Origin: Streptomyces sp. CNQ-509
Lineage (GTDB): Bacteria; Actinomycetota; Actinomycetes; Streptomycetales; Streptomycetaceae
NCBI RefSeq assembly: GCF_001011035.1
Contig: NZ_CP011492.1
Span: 3,605,501-3,669,500 of the forward strand
Reading direction: 5' to 3'
DNA: 64,000 nt
Positions 9,260 through 17,946 of the stretch are shown piece by piece (the stretch's first letter is position 1; every line of letters starts with the position of its first letter). Position numbers and translations under genes: made by a program. The notes beneath the pieces are model-generated. The model worked only from the letters and a program-made list of their open reading frames with translations, made no database searches and was not told where the DNA came from.

Positions 9260-9892
9260 CTAGGCGGTCCCGTACATCCGGTCGCCGGCGTCGCCGAGGC
9301 CCGGCACGATGTACCCCGCCTCGTTCAGCCGCTCGTCCATCGCCGCCGTGACCACCGTCACCGGCGCGCCCGCCAGCTCGTGCTCCACCGCGTCCGTCCC
9401 CTCCGGCGCCGCCAGCAGGCAGATCGCCGTGACGTCGTCCGCGCCCCGCCGGATCAGCTCCCGGATCGACGCGACCAGGGTGCCGCCGGTGGCCAGCATC
9501 GGGTCCAGGACGTAGACCTGCCGGCCGGAGAGATCCTCCGGCAGCCGGTTCGCGTACGTGCTGGGCTGGAGGGTCTCCTCGTCGCGTATGAGCCCGAGGA
9601 AGCCCGCCTCCGCCGTCGGCAGCACCCGCATCATGCCGTCGAGCATGCCGAGCCCGGCGCGCAGGATCGGCACGATGAGCGGCTTGGGCCGGGCCAGCCG
9701 CACACCGGTGGTCTGCGCGACGGGGGTGCGCACGTCGACCTGTTCGGTGCGGACGTCGCGCGTCGCCTCGTACGCGAGGAGCGTGACGAGCTCGTCGGCC
9801 AGCCGCCGGAAGGTGGGAGAGTCCGTGCGCTCGTCGCGCAGCGTGGTGAGCTTGTGCGCCACCAGGGGGTGGTCGACCACGTGAATCCGCAT
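9260..9892 (-). CDS. upp: Uracil phosphoribosyltransferase
   Basis: 210 residues, the normal length. It starts MRIHVVDHPLVAHKLTTLRD, a typical Upp N-terminus. IVPILRAGLGMLDGM and the PRPP-binding loop VLDPMLATGGTLVASI are both intact, and it ends DAGDRMYGTA. It converts uracil and PRPP to UMP in pyrimidine salvage in the cytoplasm. The reading frame stays open far upstream, but Upp homology begins exactly at this ATG, which follows a GGGAG site. Convergent with the LytR_C gene and divergent from the tadA cluster. Confidence 0.96.
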   Translation of the reverse strand: MRIHVVDHPLVAHKLTTLRDERTDSPTFRRLADELVTLLAYEATRDVRTEQVDVRTPVAQTTGVRLARPKPLIVPILRAGLGMLDGMMRVLPTAEAGFLGLIRDEETLQPSTYANRLPEDLSGRQVYVLDPMLATGGTLVASIRELIRRGADDVTAICLLAAPEGTDAVEHELAGAPVTVVTAAMDERLNEAGYIVPGLGDAGDRMYGTA

Positions 9893-10040
9893 GCTCCCGA
9901 ATCTATCCGAGACCCCGCCGGGCACGGATACCCGTGGGGGCCGGGGGGTACGCGTGGAGAAACGGGCCGCGGTTCCTACACAACCGCCAACCGGGTGCAA
10001 GGTGGATATGTCCCCCGGCCCGCCCGGACGCTGGAGGTGC

Positions 10041-10229
10041 ATGATGCCGGATCGTGATCTGCGCAGCGGTGATCCGCTGGCCGAGACCACCGACGACCGC
10101 GGCCGGCGCCGCGCCGCCTTCCTGCGCGACCTGCACGAAGCCGAGGCGCTGCGGGCGCGCGTCCAGCCGCGGCGCGCCCGGGCGGCGCGGCGCCGGCAAG
10201 TCCACCGCATGCGCACCTTTCGCTGGTAG
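10041..10229 (+). CDS. Small basic conserved protein upstream of the tadA cluster
   Basis: 62 residues from ATG 10041, with GGAGG 4 nt upstream of it. Composition is very Arg-rich and helical: RRRAAFLRDLHEAEALRARV, then RRARAARRRQVHRMRTFRW with an aromatic-basic C-terminus that I remember as conserved in small streptomycete proteins at this locus. A nucleic-acid or ribosome contact is possible but is only inferred from charge. It is divergent from upp, with a 148-nt gap. Confidence 0.68.
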   Translation: MMPDRDLRSGDPLAETTDDRGRRRAAFLRDLHEAEALRARVQPRRARAARRRQVHRMRTFRW

Positions 10230-10420
10230 ACGGCCGATGAGCGGCGGAACGGGGGCCGTGCGGCGGCCCAATTCACGACGCACAGCGGAAGACCCCGCAG
10301 ACAGCGCAGGTTTCTGTCACGATTCCGGTGAGGGCGGGTCCCCCGCCCCTGGTCGGGGGGAGAGAGCAGGCAAGCTCGACCACCCGGCCCGGCACACCTA
10401 GGACCAGTGGGAGAGTCACG

Positions 10421-10978
10421 GTGTACTTCGCCGCACTGCTCGCGCGCACCGAAGACGGGTGGGAAGCGAGCGATACAGAGCTCGACGACGTGGAGACGCT
10501 GGACGACCTGGCCGACCTGGCCGACCTCGCCCGCGAGGCGACGGCCGACGACGACGAGACCGTGCTGGTGCTGCTCGAGCAGGAGGGCATCTGGTACGGC
10601 GTCATCCGTATAGACGGCGAGGACGACCCGCGTGTCTTCGTCTCGAACGCCGCGGGAGCCGCGCGCAGCGCGTACGGGGAGATCCTGCTCACCCCCGAGC
10701 TGCTCGGCCAGGAGCCCGAGGACGACAGCGCCCTGGACAGCCTCACGGACCTGGACGGCACCGAGGACGGCGAGCCGGACCCCGCCGGCGGCTCCGGCGC
10801 GGACGCCGGCGCCGACCCGGACGCCCCGCCCGGCACGCCGGCGGGCCCGGTGGGCGACACGGAGCTGCTGGAGGACCTCGGGGTCTCGGAGAAGCAGTTG
10901 CTGGCGCTGCAGAGCGACGCGGTCAACGAGATCGCCGACATGCTCGGCGCGGCGGACGTCCTGGAGGCGGTCCGCTGA
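10421..10978 (+). CDS. tRNA adenosine deaminase-associated protein
   Basis: 185 residues from GTG 10421. The protein is extremely acidic: VYFAALLARTEDGWEASDTE at the start, repeated LDDLADLADLA, a middle IWYGVIRIDGEDDPRVFVSN, a disordered Asp/Pro/Gly stretch, and a helical end (LGVSEKQLLALQSDAVNEIA). This is the actinobacterial family named for its constant position directly before tadA (TIGR03941-type). A role as TadA partner is inferred from that linkage, not shown biochemically. Confidence 0.85.
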   Translation: MYFAALLARTEDGWEASDTELDDVETLDDLADLADLAREATADDDETVLVLLEQEGIWYGVIRIDGEDDPRVFVSNAAGAARSAYGEILLTPELLGQEPEDDSALDSLTDLDGTEDGEPDPAGGSGADAGADPDAPPGTPAGPVGDTELLEDLGVSEKQLLALQSDAVNEIADMLGAADVLEAVR

Positions 10979-11034
10979 GCGAGCCCGGCGGAGAAGGGGA
11001 GAGCGGCCCGTACGAGGAGCTGTGGGCACCGCCG

Positions 11035-11535
11035 ATGCGCGCGGCCCTGGCGGAGGCGGAGCGCGCCCTGGAGACGGGCGACGTGCCGGTGGGCGCGGTG
11101 GTCGTGGGCCCGGTGGACGCGTCCGGGGACTCGTACGCCTCGCTGATCGAGGCACCGCCCACGGGCAGGATCCTGGCCCGCGCCCGGAACGAGAGGGAGG
11201 CGACGGGCGACCCCACCGCGCACGCGGAGATCCTGGCGCTGCGGGCGGCGGCGGCGGAGCTGGGCGGCTGGCGGCTGACGGGCTGCACGCTGGTCGTCAC
11301 GCTGGAGCCGTGCACAATGTGCGCGGGCGCCGCGGTCCTCGCCCGCGTCGACCGCGTCGTCTACGCCGCCCGTGACCCCAAGACGGGCGCGGCGGGCTCC
11401 CTCTGGGACGTACTCCGCGACCGCCGCCTCAACCACCGCCCGGAGGTCGTCCCCCACGTCCTGGCCCCACCCGCCACCGCCCTGCTCACCACCTTCTTCC
11501 GCACCGCCCCGCCGCCGGACGGCCCGCACCCGTAA
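11035..11535 (+). CDS. tadA: tRNA-specific adenosine deaminase
   Basis: 166 residues if read from ATG 11035. The frame is open further upstream but has only a CTG (10975) there, so the exact start is uncertain. The deaminase core is complete: GDVPVGAVVV, the zinc/catalytic motif THAEILALRAA (His ligand, proton-shuttle Glu) and EPCTMCAGA with the two Cys ligands, then RVVYAARDPKTGA. TadA converts the wobble adenosine of tRNA-Arg(ACG) to inosine. Its substrate tRNA-Arg(ACG) is encoded in this window at 20893. An insert of about 20 residues between the first strands (VDASGDSYASLIEAPP) is unusual. Confidence 0.93.
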   Translation: MRAALAEAERALETGDVPVGAVVVGPVDASGDSYASLIEAPPTGRILARARNEREATGDPTAHAEILALRAAAAELGGWRLTGCTLVVTLEPCTMCAGAAVLARVDRVVYAARDPKTGAAGSLWDVLRDRRLNHRPEVVPHVLAPPATALLTTFFRTAPPPDGPHP

Positions 11536-11576
11536 GGATTTCTGCTCACGGCGGCGGGTGGGCTAAGCTGCGTGGC

Positions 11577-11663
11577 GGTAGCGTGTCCGAGCGGCCGAAG
11601 GAGCTCGCCTCGAAAGCGAGTGTGGGGGCAACTCCACCGTGGGTTCAAATCCCACCGCTACCG
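11577..11663 (+). tRNA. tRNA-Ser (anticodon CGA)
   Basis: 87 nt. Acceptor GGTAGCG pairs with CGCTACC, the anticodon stem CTCGC/GCGAG encloses loop CTCGAAA with anticodon CGA, there is a long variable arm, and the T-arm is GTGGGTTCAAATCCCAC. CCA is not encoded. Confidence 0.95.
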
Positions 11664-11674
11664 CAGGTAGACGA

Positions 11675-11702
11675 AAGGGCGGACCCGACAAGGTCCGCCC
11701 TT
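11675..11702 (+). terminator. Hairpin after tRNA-Ser(CGA)
   Basis: AAGGGCGGACC pairs with GGTCCGCCCTT (11692-11702) around a 6-nt loop, 12 nt after the tRNA. Confidence 0.75.
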
Positions 11703-11892
11703 CGTGCTGCTCCGGGTCTCGTTTCGGGCACGCGCGGGTGGAGTCCCCCTCTCGTCCGCGGCTACGCGGCAGACGGCGGGTCTGTCTGTCCGGGCAGCCC
11801 TTCGGTCCCGGAACCGGCCTTGTCCACAGGCGTGGTTGGGGAGGCCGGCGGCCGTCTAGGGTGGATCCGACGGCCCCTCACCGGAGGCAGGG

Positions 11893-13515
11893 ATGGAGCG
11901 CGGCACGCGCATAGCGGGCAAGTACGAAATGCGGGAGCGGCTGGGCCGGGGCGGCATGGGCGAGGTGTGGTCTGCGCGCGACCGCGACCTCCACCGCGAC
12001 GTGGCCGTCAAGCTCCTGGTCCGCGACGACGCCGCACCCGACCTGTTGCACCGATTCGAGCGGGAGGCCATCGCCGCCGCCCAGATCAACCACCCCAACG
12101 TGGTCTCTCTCTATGACCGGGGTGTCCACGACAGTCTCCAGTTCCTGGTGATGGAGCACGTGGACGGCGTCACGCTCGCCCGGCACATCCGCGAGCACGC
12201 CCCGCTGCCGCCGGCACGGGCCCTGGAGATCGCCCAGGAGATCTGTGCCGCCCTGGTCGCCGCCCACCTCGCCGATGTCGTCCACTACGACATCAAGCCG
12301 TCCAACGTCATGCTCACCCCCGACGGCCGGGTGAAGGTCGTGGACTTCGGCATCGCCGGGTTCACCCACAGCCACACCTTCACCGTCGTCCCCACGTCGG
12401 CGCTCTCCCCGGTCGGCACCGCACTGTACGGAGCGCCCGAACAGTTCCTGGACGAGCGCGGTGACCACCGCTCCGACCTCTACGCCCTGGGAGGCGTCCT
12501 CTTCGCCCTGCTCACCGGCGAGCCCCCGTTCGGGGAGGGCGGCGCGCTCTCTGTCATCCACCGCAAACTCAACGAGGAGCCCCGCCGGTTGCGCGACCTG
12601 CGCCCGGACGTCCCGGAACCGGTCGAAGCGCTCGTCGCCGACCTGCTGCAACGCGATCCGGAGCGGCGGCCCCAGTCGGCCTCGGCGGTCCACGAACGCA
12701 TGAAGCGCCTCCGTTCCCCCGGAGCCGCCACCACCGGCGGAGAACCCGGCACCAAGCGCCTGGTCCCGCCCGCGGTGCGCCGCGTCGTCACCGCCCGGCT
12801 CCCGGAGCGGTACGGGACGGCAGAGACCGGTGCCGGCGCGGGCGGGGGCGATGCGTTCGAGGTCAGGTGGACCGGCCGGGAACCCCTTTCCAGCTACGTG
12901 ACGTACCGTCGCCGACCGCCGCGGACGTGGCACTGGGCGGCCTTTGCGGTCCTCACCCTGGCGGCGCTCGGTCTGCTGATCCCGATGACGTTCATGTGGC
13001 TCGACCAGGGGCAGCTCAACTCGGACGGCGAAGTGCTGGCGTGGCTCGCCGTCCCGACCGTTCCGCTGACCGTCCTGTACGGCCAATGGCTCGTCAGGCG
13101 GACCGGCGCCTGGTCGCGGCACCACCGGTCCGTTCGGCACACCGCCCCCTGGTCACTCCGGATCGACGCAAACGGCATCACCACCACCGACCGGCGCCGT
13201 GCCACGCCCTCCGACGGGCCCGCGGGTCGCCGGACGTACGCCTGGAGCCGGGTCGGAGCCTGCACGCTGGGATACGTGACGGAGTTCCCCGGAGGCCCCC
13301 GCTACAGCGCGCTCCAGATCGAGTACGGGGCCGGCAGCCGGCCGGCCGGCTTCTCGCCCCCCGCCGGGCCGGCCCACCTCCGGCCGCCCCGGGCCCGGAA
13401 CGAGCGCCGGCCGCTGTGCATCCTCGGCCCGCTCTCCGAGCCGCAGCACCACGCCTTGGTCACCGCACTCGCCCGGCACGCCGGTGGGCGGTGGGATCCG
13501 GAGTCCGGCGCATAG
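11893..13515 (+). CDS. Membrane-associated serine/threonine protein kinase
   Basis: 540 residues from ATG 11893. The Hanks-type kinase domain covers about 10-275: glycine loop GRGGMGEV (18-25), ATP-anchoring Lys40 in VAVKLL, catalytic loop HYDIKPSN with Asp133 (HYD in place of HRD), DFG (151-153), activation segment ending GAPEQF, and RHP-like LQRDPERRPQS. A linker follows, then two hydrophobic helices (AAFAVLTLAALGLLIPMTFM and LAWLAVPTVPLTVLYGQWLV) and a C-terminal globular region of about 130 residues. There are no PASTA repeats, so the sensed signal is not evident. The Arg-to-Tyr change in HRD suggests activation-loop phosphorylation is not required. It lies between a tRNA gene and a decayed methyltransferase. 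Confidence 0.9.
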   Translation: MERGTRIAGKYEMRERLGRGGMGEVWSARDRDLHRDVAVKLLVRDDAAPDLLHRFEREAIAAAQINHPNVVSLYDRGVHDSLQFLVMEHVDGVTLARHIREHAPLPPARALEIAQEICAALVAAHLADVVHYDIKPSNVMLTPDGRVKVVDFGIAGFTHSHTFTVVPTSALSPVGTALYGAPEQFLDERGDHRSDLYALGGVLFALLTGEPPFGEGGALSVIHRKLNEEPRRLRDLRPDVPEPVEALVADLLQRDPERRPQSASAVHERMKRLRSPGAATTGGEPGTKRLVPPAVRRVVTARLPERYGTAETGAGAGGGDAFEVRWTGREPLSSYVTYRRRPPRTWHWAAFAVLTLAALGLLIPMTFMWLDQGQLNSDGEVLAWLAVPTVPLTVLYGQWLVRRTGAWSRHHRSVRHTAPWSLRIDANGITTTDRRRATPSDGPAGRRTYAWSRVGACTLGYVTEFPGGPRYSALQIEYGAGSRPAGFSPPAGPAHLRPPRARNERRPLCILGPLSEPQHHALVTALARHAGGRWDPESGA

Positions 13516-13618
13516 CGGGCCGCGCCCCTGTCGAAGGTCCCGGCACCGGGCCGTCCGGCGGCAGGCGGGGCAGTGGGCCGTCGGCCGAGGTTGCCTCAGC
13601 CCTCGCCGCGTACGCCGG

Positions 13619-14182
13619 TCAGCGCTTCACGCCGACGCCGCAGACATGGGTGACGTCCGCGATGCGGCCCGGTTCGGCGTCCTCCCGGGGGCGCCAGCGG
13701 GAGCAGGACACCACGCCCGGCTCGACCAGCGTCACGCGGTCGAAGAGGCACGCCGACTCGTCGCGGGTACGCAGCCGCATGGGTGCGGTGCCCTGGGAGT
13801 TCCAGTAGTCGACGGCGCCCGTCATGGCCTCGCCGTCGGACGAGCGGGTCTTTGTCCACGTAGGCGATGCGGGACTTAGGCGCGACGCGCTGGGCGACCT
13901 CGTGGGTGGTGGCCACGGCAGGCCGGTGCCGATGTCGAGGAACTGCCGTACGCCCGCTTCGGCGGCCAGGTAGTGGACCGCGCGGGTGAGGAAGTGGCGG
14001 TCCGCGCGGGCGGAGCGGATCAACTCCGGTACGTAGGCCAGGATCTCGTCGCCGACACGGCGGTCGACGTCGTAGGCGCCCTTGCCGCCGAGCCAGTAGT
14101 TCCAGATCCGCGCCGAGTGCGACACCGTCGAGTCGACGACGCCGAGGGGCGATAAGGGCTTCGGTGAGGCGTCGTCTGCCAC
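13619..14182 (-). pseudogene. Decayed DUF574-type SAM-dependent methyltransferase
   Basis: The N-terminus is typical of the large streptomycete family (ARIWNYWLGGKGAYDVDRRV, then YLAAEAGVRQFLDIGTGLP). Just after DIGTGLP the homologous continuation THEVAQRVAPKSRIAYVD and KDPLV is in a different frame (about 13845-13916), so there is a frameshift. From there the sequence jumps directly to the family's C-terminal part (GEAMTGAVDYWNSQGTAPM, LVEPGVVSCSRWRP), so roughly 70 codons of the middle of the fold are deleted. The SAM-binding site is disrupted and the product cannot be functional in the normal way. The frame-shifted stop-free reading gives 187 residues. Confidence 0.8.
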
Positions 14183-14607
14183 GGCGGGTGATCCCTGTCA
14201 GGCATCGTCGGGTCGGCGGACCAGCAGTCGACCTGCAGCAGCGAGTTCGGCGGCGGACAGGTGCGCCGGGGCCGGCCTGCGGAGAGGGAGGCGGCCCCGG
14301 GGGGAACCGACCGCCTCCCCCCGCGGAGGGTGGGCCCTACGACCCGCCGCAGCGAGGGGGAGTAGCCGCGGCGGCCGCGCAGGGGGCCCGCCCCGAGCCC
14401 GCCGGGGGTCCTGCCGGACCCAGCGGGGGCTCACCGTCCATGCTGCGCCGCCCACGGCCGCGGGCGGGAGACACAAAAGCCCCCTCTGACCGGGCCTTTA
14501 GTCCATAGAACCTGGGTACGGTGCCAAGCGCGGATAGAATCATGCGACTGCGCCTGGGGAGAGAGCGGGAAACGGGCGTGTGCCGCACAGGGGAGGCATC
14601 GGAGCTC
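14183..14607. other. Gap of about 425 bases without a supported gene
   Basis: GC-rich stretch with homopurine/homopyrimidine runs. An imperfect inverted repeat near 14475-14499 (AAAAGCCC...GGGCCTTT) could be a terminator, and the stretch 14500-14560 is less GC-rich and probably holds the promoter of the following small gene. A minus-strand open frame (14198-14476) has an Arg/Pro/Ala composition typical of a shadow frame and is not called. Confidence 0.5.
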
Positions 14608-14787
14608 GTGGACTACAAGAAGATAGCGCTGGGGCTCCTCGGGCTCTTCGCCATCTACTCGATCATCAGCTCCCCCTCGCAGGCGGCCGACCTCGTGCAG
14701 GTCGTCTTCGAGTGGATATCGGAGCTCGCCAAAGCCATCGGCGACGTGATGTCCGACCTGCTCGACGACGCCTCCTCCTCGGAGTGA
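14608..14787 (+). CDS. Small single-pass membrane protein
   Basis: 59 residues from GTG 14608; an in-frame GTG at 14578 would add 10. It begins VDYKKIALGLLGLFAIYSII, a membrane helix, then an amphipathic segment DLVQVVFEWISELAKAIGDV and an acidic end LLDDASSSE. A short protein of this form lies upstream of sigF in streptomycetes as I recall. The function is unknown. GGAG overlaps the region 3-6 nt before the GTG and GGGGAGG lies further upstream. Confidence 0.65.
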   Translation: MDYKKIALGLLGLFAIYSIISSPSQAADLVQVVFEWISELAKAIGDVMSDLLDDASSSE

Positions 14788-15085
14788 CGCGGGGCGCCGT
14801 CCGCCCGGGGCCGTCGGCCCGCGGCGGCTGCCCGGCCGGGTGATCGCCGACCACGCAATCGGCCCCGTACGCCCGTACGGGATCAGCCCTCCTGCCTGGC
14901 CGAACGGCCCCCGCCCGCGGCGCGCGGCGGCGGCCAACTGGCCGCCAACACGGCAAATTACGGTGCTTGCACAGAGTGCGCATCTCTTGTGATGCTATGA
15001 CCGCTTTTCCCGATTTGGCCGGGCTCGTCTGCGCTACGGGCCGCGGCGCCGGTCGTACGTCACGTGGTCGCGAAGGGGTGGTGGT

Positions 15086-16093
15086 GTGGTGCAGCCGTTG
15101 TCCGCTCGTACGGCCCCGCCGGTCCCCTGCCCTCCCGCCTCCAGCCCTGCCTCGCCCCCACCCCCCGGCCCGGCCCCCGCCGCCACGACGGCAGCCACGG
15201 CCGCCCCCGGCCCCGCGTCGGCCGCCCCCGGCCCTCCGGCCGCCCCCGCCGATCCCGCGGCGGCGGCCGACCCCGATCCCGCCCCCGGCGGCTCCGGCGC
15301 ATCAGCCGGATCCGGCGACCCCGAAGCCCCCCGTAAACCCGACTCCCGCGCCCTCACCCGCGCGCTCTTCGCCGAACTCACCGCGCTCGAACCCGGCACC
15401 CCCGAGCACACCCGCGTCCGTACCGCGCTGATCGAGGCCAATCTCCCCCTCGTGCGCTACGCCGCCGCCCGCTTCCGCAGCCGCAACGAGCCCATGGAGG
15501 ACGTCCTCCAGGTCGGCACCATCGGCCTCATCCACGCCATCGACCGCTTCGACCCGGCCCGCGGCGTGCAGTTCCCGACCTTCGCCATGCCCACCGTGAT
15601 CGGCGAGATCAAACGTTACTTCAGGGACAACGTGCGCACCGTCCACGTCCCCCGCCGGCTGCACGAGCTGTGGGCCCAGGTCAGCGGCGCCACCGAGGAC
15701 CTGACCGTACGGCACGGCCGCGCGCCCACCACCGCCGAGATCGCCGCGCATCTGAAGATCGGCGAGGAGGAGGTGCGGGCCTGCCGCGAGGCCGGCCGCT
15801 CGTACTACGCCACCTCCCTCGAAGCCGCCCAGGAGGGCGACGGCATGCCGGGCCTGCTGGACCGGCTCGGGTACGAGGACCCGGCCCTGGCCGGCGTCGA
15901 GCACCGCGACCTCGTACGCCACCTCCTCGTCCAACTGCCGGAGCGCGAACAGCGCATCCTCATGCTGCGCTACTACCGCAACATGACCCAGTCGCAGATC
16001 AGCGCCGAGCTCGGGCTGTCCCAGATGCACGTGTCCCGGCTGCTGTCCCGCAGCTTCGCACGACTGCGATCCGCAAACCGGATCGATTCCTAA
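15086..16093 (+). CDS. sigF: SigB/SigF-type RNA polymerase sigma factor (sigF position)
   Basis: 335 residues from GTG 15086; nearby GTGs make the exact start uncertain. About 85 N-terminal residues are Pro/Ala-rich and disordered. The sigma-70 regions follow: 2.1-2.4 (RYAAARFRSRNEPMEDVLQV, GTIGLIHAIDRFDPARGVQF, MPTVIGEIKRYFRD), region 3 (VPRRLHELW, PTTAEIAAHLKI) and region 4 with a helix-turn-helix (EREQRILMLRYYRNMTQSQI, LGLSQMHVSRLLSRSFARL). This is the stress/sporulation SigB subfamily, controlled in other species by anti-sigma kinases. The position after upp-tadA and before a second paralogue matches sigF, which acts in late spore maturation. The assignment rests on synteny. Confidence 0.72.
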   Translation: MVQPLSARTAPPVPCPPASSPASPPPPGPAPAATTAATAAPGPASAAPGPPAAPADPAAAADPDPAPGGSGASAGSGDPEAPRKPDSRALTRALFAELTALEPGTPEHTRVRTALIEANLPLVRYAAARFRSRNEPMEDVLQVGTIGLIHAIDRFDPARGVQFPTFAMPTVIGEIKRYFRDNVRTVHVPRRLHELWAQVSGATEDLTVRHGRAPTTAEIAAHLKIGEEEVRACREAGRSYYATSLEAAQEGDGMPGLLDRLGYEDPALAGVEHRDLVRHLLVQLPEREQRILMLRYYRNMTQSQISAELGLSQMHVSRLLSRSFARLRSANRIDS

Positions 16094-16339
16094 CCGGATC
16101 GGGTAGGACTCTTCGAGGTCATCCCTGACGCACACGCTCCGCATCTGCGCGTATATGTCGACTTGGCGCTACAGCGCGTTGCCGACTTGTGACATTCTGC
16201 TGGAACGGTGTTTGGCATGCCCCGGCACCCGGTAAGTCAGTCGGAGGCTGCTTCTCTCGGCGGTCCGGCGGGAGTCCAGGTCCCCGCCGGGGCAAGGGGA
16301 GGGGCGGCCTGGAACCGTCCGCGACCTCAAGGGGGTGGC

Positions 16340-17419
16340 ATGTCCGCAGAACTGGGCAGCTCGCAGATGCTCACCGAAGTCGCGCCTCTCGGCGCACAAG
16401 CGGCTTTCCCCGACGCCCGGGCCGCCACGGCCCAGGGCCCGGACCGTACCCTGGACCCGTCCTTGGCCCCGTCCCTGGGCCCATCGCCCGACCCGGCCGC
16501 CGCCGGCCACGCCCCGGCGCCACCGGCACCGCCACCACCCCTCGGGGCCGCGGCACCGCAGAATCCGCCCGACGCCGCCGCCCCGGCCATCCCGGCCCCC
16601 GCCGCCCCGGCGGACGACGCCGCCCCCGTCGAGGCCGATGCCGCCCCCTCCGGCAGCATCGACACCCGTACGCTCTCCCGCGCCCTCTTCCTCCGCCTCG
16701 CCGAGCTGCCCCCCGGGGACAGCCCCGAGCGGTCCTACGTGCGCGACACCCTGATCGAGCTGAACCTGCCGCTCGTGCGCTACGCCGCGGCCCGCTTCCG
16801 CAGCCGTAACGAGCCCATGGAGGACATCGTCCAGGTCGGCACGATCGGACTGATCAAGGCGATCGACAGGTTCGACTGCCGTCGCGGCACCGAGTTCCCG
16901 ACCTTCGCCATGCCCACGGTCATCGGCGAGATCAAGCGCTACTTCCGGGACACGAGCTGGTCCGTGCGCGTCCCGCGCCGGCTCCAGGAGCTGCGGCTGG
17001 CGCTCACCAAGGCGAGCGACGACCTCGCGCAGCAGCTCGACCGCTCGCCGACCGTGCCGGAACTCGCCCAGTACCTCGGGGTGTCTGACGAGGACGTGGT
17101 CGACGGCCTCGCCGTCGGCAACGCGTACACGGCCAGCTCCCTCGACTCCCCGGCCCCGGAGGAGGACGGCGGCGAGGGCTCGCTCGCGGACCGCCTCGGG
17201 TACGAGGACTCGGCGCTGGAGGGCGTGGAGTACCGCGAGTCGCTGAAGCCGCTGCTGGCTCAACTCCCGGCGCGGGAGCGGCGGATCATCATGCTGCGGT
17301 TCTTCGGGAACATGACGCAGTCCCAGATCGGCGACGAGGTGGGCATCTCGCAGATGCACGTGTCGCGGCTGCTGACGCGGACGCTCGCGCAGCTCCGGGC
17401 AGGGCTGATCGCGGACTGA
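16340..17419 (+). CDS. sigN: SigB-type RNA polymerase sigma factor (sigN position)
   Basis: 359 residues from ATG 16340, preferred over an upstream in-frame start because AAGGGGG lies just before it. An Ala/Pro-rich N-terminal stretch of about 110 residues is followed by sigma regions 2 (RYAAARFRSRNEPMEDIVQV, IGLIKAIDRFDCRRGTEFPT), 3 (PRRLQELRLALTKASDDL) and 4 (ERRIIMLRFFGNMTQSQIGD, VGISQMHVSRLLTRTLAQL). It is a close paralogue of the gene 246 nt upstream, nearly identical in region 2.2-2.4. Tandem SigB-type genes here correspond to sigF and sigN by order. A hairpin terminator follows. Confidence 0.65.
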   Translation: MSAELGSSQMLTEVAPLGAQAAFPDARAATAQGPDRTLDPSLAPSLGPSPDPAAAGHAPAPPAPPPPLGAAAPQNPPDAAAPAIPAPAAPADDAAPVEADAAPSGSIDTRTLSRALFLRLAELPPGDSPERSYVRDTLIELNLPLVRYAAARFRSRNEPMEDIVQVGTIGLIKAIDRFDCRRGTEFPTFAMPTVIGEIKRYFRDTSWSVRVPRRLQELRLALTKASDDLAQQLDRSPTVPELAQYLGVSDEDVVDGLAVGNAYTASSLDSPAPEEDGGEGSLADRLGYEDSALEGVEYRESLKPLLAQLPARERRIIMLRFFGNMTQSQIGDEVGISQMHVSRLLTRTLAQLRAGLIAD

Positions 17420-17423
17420 CGAC

Positions 17424-17446
17424 GGGGCCGGCGCGGGGCCGGCCCC
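17424..17446 (+). terminator. Hairpin after the sigN-like gene
   Basis: GGGGCCGGC (17424-17432) pairs with GCCGGCCCC (17438-17446), 5-nt loop, 4 nt after the stop. Confidence 0.7.
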
Positions 17447-17631
17447 AGCTCGTACGCCGTACGCCCGGATCCCGTAGACGGCGCGTGAAGCCGCGTCTAC
17501 GGAGCGAAGCCCCGATGCAAGCAGGAATGACGGAGGCGCGCGACGCGGACTCCGCACGGGGGAGCGCGAACTCGGCGCCCGGGTCCCCTGATCCAGACCC
17601 CGGCCCCGGATTCAGGCCCTCGCCCCCCGGC

Positions 17632-17856
17632 TCACCCGACCGCGAGCCAGACCACTCCCGCCAGCACCGCCACCGCGACGACGATCCCGATGATCATCCC
17701 CACCCGCGGCCCCGAACTCGCCGCCGCGGCCGCCGGCTGCTGCGGCCCCCGCGCCTGCGGGCCGCCGCCCTCGTCCACGAAGGCGCGGAACATCTGGGTG
17801 CTCCCGGCCGGGTCGTCGTGGGGATCGGGCTGTTGACCTTGCGGATTGTGAGCCAT
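17632..17856 (-). CDS. Small proline/glutamine-rich membrane protein
   Basis: 74 residues from ATG 17856. The N-terminus is polar (MAHNPQGQQPDPHDDPAGS, then TQMFRAFVDEGGG), the middle is Ala/Pro-rich, and one helix ends the protein (VGMIIGIVVAVAVLAGVVWL). The topology implies a tail-anchored protein facing the cytoplasm. There is no Shine-Dalgarno sequence. TAGTGT lies 8 nt before the ATG, so the transcript is probably leaderless or nearly so. Convergent with sigN, divergent from the transporter. Confidence 0.65.
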   Translation of the reverse strand: MAHNPQGQQPDPHDDPAGSTQMFRAFVDEGGGPQARGPQQPAAAAASSGPRVGMIIGIVVAVAVLAGVVWLAVG

Positions 17857-17946
17857 GGGGCAGGACACTAGCGAACGCCCCGGACGCCTGTCAGCGGGGG
17901 GAAGCCCTCCTTCCGCTCGCCCCCGCCGGCACCGACCCGACTTCGA

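Noticed and set aside
9260..11155. A 631-codon reading of upp
   Set aside because: Upp homology and the ribosome site begin at 9892. The preceding codons are antisense to the tadA cluster.
14198..14476. Minus-strand 92-codon open frame
   Set aside because: Arg/Pro/Ala shadow composition, no ribosome site, no recognisable domain.
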